Source: Bernardetiaceae bacterium (GTDB taxonomy: Bacteria > Bacteroidota > Bacteroidia > Cytophagales > Bernardetiaceae). Taken from it: a stretch of 33,957 nucleotides of DNA. Numbering within the stretch: the stretch's first letter is position 1; each line of letters opens with the position of its first letter. Below are positions 1-8,900 of this stretch, one piece after another. The DNA is taken from the NCBI GenBank assembly GCA_020832465.1, contig JAFIER010000003.1:1-33957 (forward strand), given 5' to 3'. A program made the translations under genes and the position numbers. The notes beneath the pieces were generated by a model that was not told the DNA's origin, made no database searches, and worked only from the letters and a program-made list of their open reading frames with translations.

Positions 1-2
1 CC

Positions 3-647
3 GAGAAAAAACTCATAAAACCCTACTATACGACAGCTCAATTTGAGCGTTACTCTGCAAATCCGAATCATGATTTATGGATTATTTATACGCCCTCGAG
101 TTTTAATAAACCCGACTCAATGCACGATTACTCCAATTTGAAAGCACATCTAGACCGTTTTGCAAAGGTAATCACTTCGGATAATAAGCCTTACGGATTG
201 CATAGGGCACGCAAAGAGCAGTTTTTTAAAGGTGAGAAAATTATTGTGCAGCGCAAATGCCCACAAAAACCCGTGTTTACCTATACAGATTTTGACACTT
301 ACGTATCGGCAACTTTTTATATCATTCAAACTACAGATTGGGACATGAAATTTCTAACAGGCTTACTCAACTCACGCCTTATCGAGTTTTGGTTACGACA
401 TAAAGGCAAAATGCAAGGCAATAATTTTCAGATAGATAAAGAACCGCTTTTGCAAATTCCGATAGCCAAACCTACAAAAACACAAGAAAATAAAATCTCT
501 AAAATTGTCAATCAAATCATCTCCCAAAAACAAAAAAATTCAAAAGCAGATACAACAGATTTAGAAGCACAAATTGATGCAATGGTATATGAACTTTATA
601 ATTTGAACGATGAAGAAATTCAGGTTATTCAACGAGGAGCGTTATGA
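3..647 (+). CDS. DNA adenine methyltransferase / type IIG restriction enzyme, C-terminal fragment (5' end outside window)
   Basis: The frame is open from the window edge, so the gene begins upstream; the first in-frame ATG at 120 is internal. The visible 214 residues look like the C-terminal target-recognition half of Eco57I/TaqI-like N6-adenine methyltransferases. They contain a LWIIYTPSSFN stretch, a GNNFQIDKEPLLQIPI segment matching the usual place where the recognition domain ends in QIPIP, then a Lys/Gln-rich helix and a DLEAQIDAMVYELYNL tail typical of these proteins. The catalytic NPPY motif would be upstream and is not visible. The stop lies inside a second short reading frame carrying another methyltransferase N-terminus. 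Family assignment is fairly sure; whether the protein also cleaves DNA cannot be judged from this part. Confidence 0.8.
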   Translation, partial: EKKLIKPYYTTAQFERYSANPNHDLWIIYTPSSFNKPDSMHDYSNLKAHLDRFAKVITSDNKPYGLHRARKEQFFKGEKIIVQRKCPQKPVFTYTDFDTYVSATFYIIQTTDWDMKFLTGLLNSRLIEFWLRHKGKMQGNNFQIDKEPLLQIPIAKPTKTQENKISKIVNQIISQKQKNSKADTTDLEAQIDAMVYELYNLNDEEIQVIQRGAL

Positions 648-747
648 TGAGAGCCTCGATACGAAAAAACGAAAACAAACTGGTGCATTTTATACGCCTG
701 TTTATATTGTACTTTATGCGCATTCGCCCCTTCATTATGGAAAATAA
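610..747 (+). pseudogene. Truncated N-terminus of a second DNA methyltransferase (motif X stub)
   Basis: An ATG at 610, in a different frame from the preceding methyltransferase and overlapping its last 38 bases, opens a 45-residue frame. It reads RYDESLDTKKRKQTGAFYTP followed by VYIV and stops at 745-747. KRKQTGAFYTPxYIV is the hallmark N-terminal motif (motif X region) of Eco57I-like N6-adenine methyltransferases. After about VYIVLY the similarity ends, and ctaB follows in the opposite direction 56 bases later. This is therefore a stub left by a deletion or rearrangement that removed the rest of a tandem methyltransferase gene. An alternative ATGA-overlapping frame (644-784, 46 residues) shows no family resemblance. 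Confidence 0.6.
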
Positions 748-802
748 AGCCCTATATTTGGAAAGCTACTCAGTTAGTAGTTAAATACTTAGCAGTTTTC
801 TA

Positions 803-1702
803 CTAAATTTTATCTAGAAGCAAAGCGACTTGTACTATCGGCAAATAGAAAAATGAAGAGAACATAAGCATCAATGCAGATTTTCTATCTCCTTTACGCA
901 CCAACAAAAAAGAGGGTATCAAAAAAAGTGCCCCACAAATAGATATAATAATAGCTGAGGTGATGCCAGCCATGCCAAAATACCAAGGCATCAAACCCAC
1001 GGGGAGTAAAAAGAGTGTATATGCCATAATTTGTAATGCAGAGTGCAAACTCTGTCCACCACTTGGCAATAAATTAAACCCTGCTTTGCTATAATCTTCA
1101 TGCCCTACCCATGCAATAGCCCAAAAGTGAGGGAACTGCCAAGCAAACTGAATTAAGAACAATAAAAAGCCATAAAAACCTATTTCACCCGTAGCTGCTA
1201 CCCAGCCAATAAGTGGGGGCAGTGCACCAGGGAAAGCACCTACAAAAACCGCAATAGGAGATTTTTGTTTCAAGGGCGTATATACAAAACCATAAAGCAA
1301 AAGCGAAACCAGTGATAAAATAGCAGTAAGCAGATTTAGAAATACAGCGAGCATAATAGTGCATATAATTGACGAGACTAACGTAAATATAATGCCCTCC
1401 GAAACACTCAAAGTGCCCGTAGGCATAGGGCGATTTTGAGTGCGTTTCATGAGCTTATCTAAGTCGCGTTCCCAAATTTGATTGATAGTATTAGCCCCTG
1501 CCGTTACAAAAAAACTACCCAAACAAAGAAAGAAAAAAGCCAGCCAGTCTATTGTGTTTGCTCCCATAGCATAACCTATTGCTCCCGAGAATACGACCAA
1601 TGCCGAGAGTCTGAATTTGCTTAATGCAAAAAATTGCTTGGCTTTAAATAAAATATTAGGAACAGCCATAGTTTCTTGAGTACTTGTTTTTGTGGGAGAC
1701 AT
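803..1702 (-). CDS. ctaB: Protohaem IX farnesyltransferase (haem O synthase)
   Basis: This is a UbiA-superfamily integral membrane prenyltransferase that adds a farnesyl group to protohaem IX to make haem O, the precursor of haem A for cytochrome c oxidase. Seen in the sequence: about eight hydrophobic segments and the first Asp-rich prenyl-diphosphate site within NTINQIWERDLDKLMKRTQN, followed by RPMPTG, which is characteristic of CyoE/CtaB. The second conserved loop includes HEDYSKAGFNLLP. Its 299 residues match the family length. It lies 91 bases downstream of ctaA on the same strand, so co-transcription is likely. The start at MSPTKTSTQE is plausible; a start at MAVPNILFKA (residue 12) is possible. 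Confidence 0.95.
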   Translation of the reverse strand: MSPTKTSTQETMAVPNILFKAKQFFALSKFRLSALVVFSGAIGYAMGANTIDWLAFFFLCLGSFFVTAGANTINQIWERDLDKLMKRTQNRPMPTGTLSVSEGIIFTLVSSIICTIMLAVFLNLLTAILSLVSLLLYGFVYTPLKQKSPIAVFVGAFPGALPPLIGWVAATGEIGFYGFLLFLIQFAWQFPHFWAIAWVGHEDYSKAGFNLLPSGGQSLHSALQIMAYTLFLLPVGLMPWYFGMAGITSAIIISICGALFLIPSFLLVRKGDRKSALMLMFSSFFYLPIVQVALLLDKI

Positions 1703-1793
1703 AGTTATATTGAATAAAAAAAGTGTATGATATAAAAGCCAAAATATTCAAAAAATAAAATCGTGAGTATGTAACAAAATTACAATAGGCTAT

Positions 1794-2762
1794 TTATGCC
1801 ATTTTTCTCGATACTAGTTTATCGTAATAAAGCAATAAGAGCAATACGAATTGAAAGCCAAAAATGGCAGTGCCAAAGAGCAAATGAAGGGGTTGTAAAT
1901 AAGCAGGAAAACCTAAGTAACCCAAACCTATACCAGTCAAAAACTCTAAACCTAAAACAACCATAAGCCAAAAAGTCCAAAATCTAAAAGGACTACGCTC
2001 ACTTGTCGTATTCCTTCTCACTTGCAGCCAAAGCCATACATTGATAGCCACCAAAACCCAAGAAAACGAACGGTGTATGTAAAACTCTATACCTAATGAT
2101 TCTACCCAAGTTTCACGTGCTGATTCGCCTAATTTTTTGGCTACAATATCAATAGCTTCACGTACCTGTGTGCCTAATACAATCTGAATAATCGTAAATA
2201 AAAGTGCAACGATAAGCACCCAGGAAATATTAGATGGACGAAGCAAATCTTCAAAAACCAAAACCTCGTCATGCGCACGCATAACAGTATAAATCAGAAC
2301 ACCCACAATAACAATTGCCAAAAGCATGTGAAGTGTTATAATAAAAGGGTGCAAGTCAGTAGCTACAACAACAGAGCCAAGCCACCCCTGAAAACCAACA
2401 AGCAGGAATGCAAAAAGAGAAAGATAAAATACACGCCTATCTGTTTTGAAAAATCCAAAAGATAAAACAAAGGTAACAAATACAGCAAAACCTATCAAAA
2501 CACCAATCAAACGATTGATGTACTCAGTCCAGGTATGAAAGGCATTAAAATCCGCTATTTCCTTACCCTGCACTTCAAATATGGTTTTGTAATCCACAGG
2601 AAGTTCGCTCACATCAGTAGGCGGTACCCACTGCCCAAAACATTTAGGCCAATCAGGACACCCCATACCAGAGCCCGTGCTACGCACAATTCCACCCACT
2701 AAAATCAATAAATAGACTAAGAGGATAGTTAAGATACCAAATTTTCGATAAGTTGCTCGCAT
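1794..2762 (-). CDS. ctaA: Haem A synthase (CtaA/COX15)
   Basis: This inner-membrane monooxygenase oxidises the C8 methyl group of haem O to the formyl group of haem A. The 322 residues form about eight transmembrane helices in two homologous halves. Candidate haem-ligand histidines lie in HTWTEYINRLIG, TLHMLLA, HRSFSW and LQPLHLLFG, and the first external loop carries the SGMGCPDWPKCFG motif found in bacterial CtaA and COX15. It precedes ctaB, giving the order of the pathway in reverse. A -7-type promoter box, TATCTTTG, is visible on the minus strand at 2790-2783, close upstream of the start; no good -33 box is apparent. Identification is secure. Confidence 0.95.
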   Translation of the reverse strand: MRATYRKFGILTILLVYLLILVGGIVRSTGSGMGCPDWPKCFGQWVPPTDVSELPVDYKTIFEVQGKEIADFNAFHTWTEYINRLIGVLIGFAVFVTFVLSFGFFKTDRRVFYLSLFAFLLVGFQGWLGSVVVATDLHPFIITLHMLLAIVIVGVLIYTVMRAHDEVLVFEDLLRPSNISWVLIVALLFTIIQIVLGTQVREAIDIVAKKLGESARETWVESLGIEFYIHRSFSWVLVAINVWLWLQVRRNTTSERSPFRFWTFWLMVVLGLEFLTGIGLGYLGFPAYLQPLHLLFGTAIFGFQFVLLLLLYYDKLVSRKMA

Positions 2763-2935
2763 ATTTCTTTGATTTCAAATCGCAAAGATATAATCAAAAG
2801 TCTTATTAGACTAATTTTAAAGGAAAAAATTTCATAATTATAAAGCCATTGGTAAGGTAAAAGGTTTGAACAGGCTAAGGTTATCTTGATAGCATTAACA
2901 ATAATTCACTATAAAAAAGCGGTTTTGTTCCATTA

Positions 2936-3196
2936 TTACCAATCAAAAACAGCTATCCTTAGCGCATTTAATTCTTTATTTCCACTCTGCTCCATTTTCT
3001 AATCCGATACTTCTTTGGTGCTTGCCCATTGTCTTATGCCAAGCCAATACACTTGCTTAGTCCCCAATAATTATGAACGGTAGCATTTGCAGTAGCATTT
3101 TTTGTATATTTGTTTGAGGGCATTTTCTGCTGTATCGTTGAGCTTACACTCAATGATATATATACCTGTTGTCATTTTAGCTTAGTTTTGCCGTTC
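2936..3196 (-). pseudogene. Decayed PD-(D/E)XK nuclease / AAA-ATPase-like protein (DUF1703-type) C-terminus
   Basis: Reading one minus-strand frame from about 3196 gives TGIYIIECKLNDTAENALKQ at 3172-3113, then a TAA at 3073-3071. The same frame continues with LLGTKQVYWLGI, STKEVSD, a TAG stop and KMEQ, down to a stop at 2938-2936. The pattern IYIxEXKLNxTAExALKQIxxKxY, then VYLxGIxF and DWKxE, is the C-terminal nuclease-like domain that follows the AAA-ATPase-like domain in a family very abundant in Bacteroidota. The TAG sits where the family has Trp, as expected from TGG to TAG. No ATPase domain is found upstream. It is a fragment broken by at least two stops and truncated at the 5' end. Confidence 0.55.
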
Positions 3197-3648
3197 AATA
3201 TTTTTTTGCTTTTTTTTTGCTTTTTATGTTTTATATGAATCCCAAATATGTTATCTTGCCACTATCTTTACAATAGATAAGAACAAAACATTAGTGTTTG
3301 ATGTTTTGCTTTAAGTATAAGGTTTGCCAGATATAGTGGCGATATCAAATCCAAAAAACAGGTGTGAAGTTTTTTAAGAAGGCATAGCGCCTTTATACAC
3401 TACGACCTCACGTTGTCAATTCTATCCTAATAAAAAATAACAGTAATCGCTATCAAACACCTCAAATCAAAATATTGAGGTTTGTCTTGGTATAGAGTGC
3501 ATTTCAAATTAGTGCGTGAATGAAATTACAATTTCATGCGCAATAAAAACTATTCTCGCTGTGTTTGATATTCTCTACACACACAATTTAGATAGTTTAA
3601 AATGCGCCCTTGGTAACTCTATTATTTTATATTTTACCAATAAACAAT
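3197..3648. other. AT-rich gene-free stretch upstream of the TPR lipoprotein gene
   Basis: No reading frame here resembles a protein. Visible structure is limited to a direct repeat of TTGCTTTTT at about 3208-3228 and a short stem AAGGC/GCCTT near 3380-3394. No promoter with both Bacteroidota boxes could be found before the lipoprotein start. Confidence 0.4.
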
Positions 3649-4719
3649 ATGGAAAAAATCATACGTTTTTTTATAGGATTATGTCTTTTATTAGGCTTAT
3701 TTGCTTGTGAGGATTTAAACAATCCTAATCAAAATGAGCGTGAGTCTTCACTTCTCGATACTGTATCTGACACTTCATCAGAGCATACTCATCCGAATGC
3801 TAATGAAGCGGATTATGCGCAGATTCCTGATTCTAAGGTCAGAACAATCAAACCCTTGGTCATTTCTGGTGTGCCGCAGGCTGCTCTTCCCGATGATATA
3901 GTAAATTTAGCGATTGCCGAGATGCCTAATCAAGATAATTTGCAACTCTTAGGACAGCGTATAGATAGTAGCTGGCATCATTTAGCTATTTTTCCAGAGC
4001 ACTTTTATTATAATTACAATAAAATTATGGAAGTTGCTTTTGAGAATGATTATATTAAATTTTGTAGTCAAGAGCCTTTTAAAGCTACTATAGTGTGCGG
4101 TCTTTTTGAGTGGAATCCTACACTTCGTCGCCTTCGGTTAGAGTCCGATTATAGCGAAGACCAGTCGGAGTTATTGCTTATAGAGGCTAGGCGCTTAGCT
4201 CAAGAATGGAAGTTTAAAGAATCTATAGCAGTATATGATCGCATTTTATATCCACAGGCTTATTTTGATGCCTCATCAGAAGCTATTCGCTTAATAGAAG
4301 CAGCCCATAGCAAGGCTTTTTACTTATATCAACAAGGCGATTTTATAGAAGCGGCTGATATGTTAGATGCTATTTTTGATTTTTGGGGTGCAAATTTTTT
4401 GCTTGAGGTCGAGGGTAGAGCATCTTTAGAAGAGAAATTGAAAAATTATCCACAATTTACAGTAAGTCGCTGGTTGCAAATTATGACTGATTATGGTTTG
4501 TTTTTGCTTAAAGCTAAAAAATATGAGCGAGCTATTACTGTGAATAACTTAGTCGTTCGCGTTGCGCCAGATATTCCCAATGCTTATCTACAGCTCGGTG
4601 ATGCTTATTTTGATATTGGACAAATGGAGGCTGGACGAGCGGCTTATCGCAATTATAAAAAGCACATGCAGCGGCTTGATAGAAAAGTTCCTGAACGAGT
4701 AGAAATTCGTATAGAGTAA
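3649..4719 (+). CDS. Lipoprotein with tetratricopeptide repeats, function unknown
   Basis: The start at ATG 3649 is preferred because it places a lipoprotein signal at the N-terminus: MEKIIRFFIGLCLLLGLFAC, with the lipobox cysteine at residue 20. The upstream TTG at 3610 would bury this signal. The mature protein begins CED, has a Ser/Asp/Glu-rich linker to about residue 60, a middle region without a recognised motif, and TPR-like helices in the C-terminal half. These include RLAQEWKFKESIAVYDRIL and a clear final repeat ending AYLQLGDAYFDIGQMEAGRA. It is likely anchored in the outer or inner membrane and acts as a protein-interaction scaffold. It stands alone between repeat-rich gaps, so its partner cannot be inferred from context. 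Confidence 0.75.
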   Translation: MEKIIRFFIGLCLLLGLFACEDLNNPNQNERESSLLDTVSDTSSEHTHPNANEADYAQIPDSKVRTIKPLVISGVPQAALPDDIVNLAIAEMPNQDNLQLLGQRIDSSWHHLAIFPEHFYYNYNKIMEVAFENDYIKFCSQEPFKATIVCGLFEWNPTLRRLRLESDYSEDQSELLLIEARRLAQEWKFKESIAVYDRILYPQAYFDASSEAIRLIEAAHSKAFYLYQQGDFIEAADMLDAIFDFWGANFLLEVEGRASLEEKLKNYPQFTVSRWLQIMTDYGLFLLKAKKYERAITVNNLVVRVAPDIPNAYLQLGDAYFDIGQMEAGRAAYRNYKKHMQRLDRKVPERVEIRIE

Positions 4720-4824
4720 GTTTTATAAGCACCAGTACTTTTTTATTATTTCAGCAGGTGTATGTTTATGAGCTTATTAAATAGCTAAAAAAGGCTGTTA
4801 CTTTTGTACCCTTACTTATAATGG

Positions 4825-4951
4825 ATCATACTACTATACATATTTCCATAGCGTGGGGTTTGTAAACCCCCACGCTATGTAAAAATAGGCTTAGAAATGC
4901 CATTTCTTAAAGAAATGTTATTTCTGGCTAGCGAATGTATAGTAGTATGAT
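4825..4951. mobile_element. MITE-like element, copy A, with perfect 17-bp terminal inverted repeats and AATGG target duplication
   Basis: ATCATACTACTATACAT at 4825-4841 is the exact reverse complement of ATGTATAGTAGTATGAT at 4935-4951. The element is flanked directly by AATGG at 4820-4824 and again at 4952-4956, which looks like a 5-bp target duplication. Inside are two hairpins: CATAGCGTGGGG/CCCCACGCTATG at 4847-4879, and a weaker AGAAATGCCATTTCT/AGAAATGTTATTTCT pair at about 4893-4925. No coding capacity is present, so any movement would depend on a transposase from elsewhere. Diverged copies with the same order of parts occur at 18501-18626 and, partly, at 13836-13954 and 26355-26453. Confidence 0.75.
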
Positions 4952-4957
4952 AATGGA

Positions 4958-5848
4958 TTACTTTTTGATTTTTTTAATCCACTTTTTACCTATCAATACT
5001 TTCACCAATAATATTAGATTTCCAAAGGAAAGCCCGCCCTTGCTCAGGGCTTTCCAAGCAAAATAAAGGGATTTCTTTCGGTTATAATCTAAGTAGGCAT
5101 GTATGGCACAAAAACGATAAGAGTGGGTTTGAAGTATTTGTTTTTCTTTATTGGAGAGTTCAAGCTCGGTTATAAGTTTTTGTGTTGCTCGTACCCTTGC
5201 TTCTATGAGCTTTTGATTTTGCATCATAGAACGTCCGTCGTGGTCTATGACGGTTATTGTAATTGCATCGATGAGATAAAGAGGATTTTGATACGTATTC
5301 AGCACGCAAAAAATCCAATCTTCACAAAGATTAAAATCTGCTGGAAAAGGCACGACCTTTAGGCTACGACGTATAGCAAAAAGTGCATTTAAAAAGCTAC
5401 CTTTGAGAAAAGATTTGTAGTCGTGGCTTCCTGCTGCTAAAGCACAGACAGGAGCCCGAACGAGTTTGCCGTTTGTATTGATTTGAAATTTTGTAGCAAA
5501 AATATGATAGTCTTTATGTTCTAAAATAGCCTCCTTTAAAGTTTGCAAATGATTTTCGTGCATATAATCATCAGAATCAAAAAATACTACAAACTCACCC
5601 TTGGCGTGTGCAAAGCCATAGTTTCGGGCAATAGAACGCTCTTCATTTTTTTTGGGGAGATAGCGAACATTGTCTTTATAATGGGTATGAATCAGTTCGG
5701 CAGTTTGGTCGGTGCTTCCGTCATCTACAAGGATAAGTTCAAAATTTTGATAGCTTTGATTTAGCACTGAATCAAGTGTATTGCTTAGCCGGTTAGCCCG
5801 GTTATAAGTAGGAATAACTACGGAAAAAAAAGGTATTTTTTCAGACAT
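4958..5848 (-). CDS. Family 2 glycosyltransferase
   Basis: The 296-residue GT-A fold enzyme transfers a sugar from a nucleotide-sugar donor, probably in assembly of a surface polysaccharide or glycoconjugate at the cytoplasmic face of the membrane. The N-terminus FFSVVIPTYNRANRLSNTLD, the ELILVDDGSTD strand and the metal/donor-binding FFDSDD motif (about residues 90-95) are the GT2 signature. The C-terminal half is variable, with basic residues at the end (KKWIKKIKK), and no transmembrane span is evident. It is not in a polysaccharide cluster: the neighbours are a kinase gene and a lipoprotein gene, so acceptor and sugar are unknown. The MITE-like element ends 6 bases beyond its stop codon. 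Confidence 0.85.
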   Translation of the reverse strand: MSEKIPFFSVVIPTYNRANRLSNTLDSVLNQSYQNFELILVDDGSTDQTAELIHTHYKDNVRYLPKKNEERSIARNYGFAHAKGEFVVFFDSDDYMHENHLQTLKEAILEHKDYHIFATKFQINTNGKLVRAPVCALAAGSHDYKSFLKGSFLNALFAIRRSLKVVPFPADFNLCEDWIFCVLNTYQNPLYLIDAITITVIDHDGRSMMQNQKLIEARVRATQKLITELELSNKEKQILQTHSYRFCAIHAYLDYNRKKSLYFAWKALSKGGLSFGNLILLVKVLIGKKWIKKIKK

Positions 5849-5896
5849 ATTTTTTGTATTAGCATGCGCTCACTGCTGTTAGATTTACAAAGAAAA

Positions 5897-5927
5897 GAAC
5901 TAACAGTGTTTTTCACACTGTTAGTTC
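5897..5927. terminator. Hairpin of the AACTAACAGT family
   Basis: GAACTAACAGTG (5897-5908) pairs with CACTGTTAGTTC (5916-5927), with a 7-base loop. It lies between the kinase stop (5944) and the glycosyltransferase start (5848), both on the minus strand, so it may terminate kinase transcription. It shares its core with the hairpins at 30959 and 33090, but the inner part differs while remaining paired. Confidence 0.55.
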
Positions 5928-5943
5928 AAACTAAATACTAAAA

Positions 5944-8900
5944 CTATTGCACTTTTCTTAGTTGTGATTCAATCATTTTGAGTAGGAGGTTATAATCTAC
6001 GGGTTTTGTAAGATACTCGTCTGCCCCTGCCTCTATGCACTTATCCCTATCTTCCTTCAAGGCTTTTGCTGTTACGGCAATAATTGGAATATGCTTGAGG
6101 TTCTCGTCTGCTCTTATGGCACGCATAGTTTCGTAACCATCCATTACGGGCATCATGATGTCCATCAAAATAATATCTATATTTTCTTCTGCCAATACAT
6201 CAAGAGCCTCTTTTCCATTGAGTGCTTCATGAATTTCAGCTTCGTGATTTTCGAGTGCAGAAGTGATAACAAACACATTTCTAATATCATCATCGACAAT
6301 TAGAATATTTTTGCCTGCAAGCAAATCAGAGCCTTCACCTTCTTCTAAAAATGCTTCGAGGTTTCCACTTAGCGCTTCAGGAGATTCTTTTGCTATAGAA
6401 ACATTATTGGTCTCAGCTTTATGTTTTTTCACTTGTGTGGCCTCAGCAGTATTTTTTTGTTCTTTTATTGTTATAGACTTTGCATCTGCACCCTTTGTTT
6501 TTTTGTTATGGGTTTGTGTATCTAAGGGAAATGACTTATCCTTCGCCTTGTTTTGGGCTGTGGTGTTTGGTCTTTCTTGGTACACTTTATGCAAAAAGAT
6601 GCGTGCCTTTTCGATGAGTTCTTTGTGCGCCTCTGGGTGCTTTATAATAATTCCTACGGCATATAGGCGCAGTTCCTCCTTTTCTTGCGGCGTTAAGTCT
6701 TTGCCTGTATAAATAATGACGGGAAGGTCGATGTTTTGTTCTTTGAGGTATCGGCACAAACCGAGACCGCTCCCTCCTGCCAAATTCAAATCAGCAATAA
6801 TAGCATCATATTGATCTTCTTTGAGTGCAACTCGGGCTTCCTCTTCGGAATATACACCTTTGCATACCACACCTTCTTGATTAAACAAATCGAGTAGAAA
6901 CTCTTGCTGCACTTCGTTATCTTCTACGATAAGTAAATGCTTCGTTTTTCGGCTCGATATTCCTGCAAGTTTCATTACAGTTTCTTTGACGTGATTTGCC
7001 TCTACGGGTTTTTGAAGGTATCCAATAGCCCCCTTCTCGAGTAGCTCAAGGTTGCGATCATTGGCAGATACAATACTAACGGGGATATGCCTAAACTCGG
7101 GTTTTTGCTTGATTTGCTCAAGGAGTTTTGCACCGTTAATATCGGGTAGGTTTAAGTCTAATAGAATGCCTACGGGATTAAACTTTTTAATATCTTTCAA
7201 AACCTGCTTGCCCTGCGTAGCAATAATGGCTTTAAAACCAATATTTCGGCTAATCTCAGCCAAGCTATTAGCATAATCAATATTATCTTCGACAATCAAA
7301 ACAAGAGCATCTCCATCATTGATATGGTCTCTGTCGTCATCAATTTCTATATAAGAGAGCCGAGGCTTGATATGAGGTTTTGAAGTACTTTGCGTTTTAA
7401 TATTGGCAAGTGTACGTGAAATAGGCTGTTCTACGGCTTTTACTTTATGCGTATTGCCATCTTTATCTTCAAAATTTACTTCGACTTGTCGGTTCTGAAT
7501 TTTCTCTTCGCTCAAATGATTTTCGTATGGAATTTGCACAAAAAACTCACTTCCTTTGCCATCTTCACTACTTAAATTAACCTCTCCGCCCAAGAGTGCA
7601 CTCATTTCTCTTGCAATAGATAAGCCTAATCCGGTGCCACCAAACTCTCTTGATACAGATCCATCAACTTGCTGGAATGCTTCAAAAATAATTTTTTGTT
7701 TGGCTTCTGGGATGCCTATACCAGTATCTATAACAGATATTTTTACGGGTAGCTTAGGATCACCACTATCGGCGAGCTTGAGCGTAACGCTACCTTGTTT
7801 TGTAAATTTAAAGGCATTAGATAAGAAGTTTTTAAGTACTTGCGCAATTTTATCTCTATCGTTATAGAGTTCGCAATTGAGCTCATCTACGATATGAAAC
7901 TCAAGTCCTTTTTGCTTGGCAACCTCTTCGAAAAGCGCCTGCAACTGGTCTACAAGTTCTCGTGTATGGAAGTGATAAATATTTACGACCATTCTTCCCG
8001 CTTCTATTTTAGAAATATCTAAAATATCATTGATAAGCGTAAGTAAATCATTTCCAGATTGATATATAATTGTTGCTTTTTGTACGTCTTTGACACTAAG
8101 CCCTTTTCCAGTATTTCTTCTTAGCATATCAGAAAGTAAAATAATGGAATTGAGTGGTGTGCGCAACTCATGCGACATATTAGCCAAGAACTCTGATTTA
8201 TATTTACTTGCCCTTGTAAGTTCGGCCGCCTTCTCTTCGAGTTCGTGCTGTGCGTACATAAGGTCTTCATTTCTTTTTTGAAGCTCTTCGCGTTGAATCT
8301 CGAGCTGTTCTTGTTGCTGCTGAAGCTCTTCGTTGCTTTGCTGTAGCTCTTCGGACTGCTGTTGCATTTCTTCGGTTTGCTGTTGCAATTCTTCAGCTTG
8401 TTGCTGGAGCTTAACTTGCTGTTTTTTAAGCTCTTCATTAGCTTCTTCTGCTTCTTTTGCCTTGAGCTGGGCTTCTTTTTTGGCTTGCTGTGCACTCTCG
8501 AAAAGTACTTGAATACGCTCGCTCTGCAAAGTTGAATAAATATGAGAAGCCATTGTCTCTGAGGCTTCTTGAATAAGCCGTTTTTTTAGTGGCGTAAAAG
8601 CTTCATGAGAAGCTAACTCTACTACAGCACAAAGCTCGCCTTCATATACAAGTGGGAAGGCATAAGTATTAAGCGGTTTACGGCTTACTGTACCGCTATT
8701 GATCTCGAGCTGTTGCTCTTGAATATTTTTTAATAAAATAGGTTTTCGCTCAAGTGCAACTTGACCTACGATGCCCTCTCCCATCTTAAACTCCGTGGAA
8801 AGTCTATCGCGCTCTACAAAAGCATAGCTACTATAAAGCCTAAGCATTTTATCCTTCTCTTCATATACATAAAAAACACCACAACCTACTTCCAAAAACT

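Noticed and set aside
4801-4960. Possible CRISPR-like repeat
   Set aside because: The repeats are inverted and single-copy at the site, with no regularly spaced direct repeats and no cas genes.
6263-6712. 149-codon frame antisense to the hybrid kinase gene
   Set aside because: Low-complexity Ser/Phe-rich translation lying opposite the Lys/Thr linker and receiver domains; a mirror of the real gene.
8121-8495. 124-codon frame on the same strand within the kinase coiled-coil coding region
   Set aside because: It is the alternative frame of the repetitive EELQQQ coding stretch, giving a Ser/Lys/Asn-rich product without a start context.
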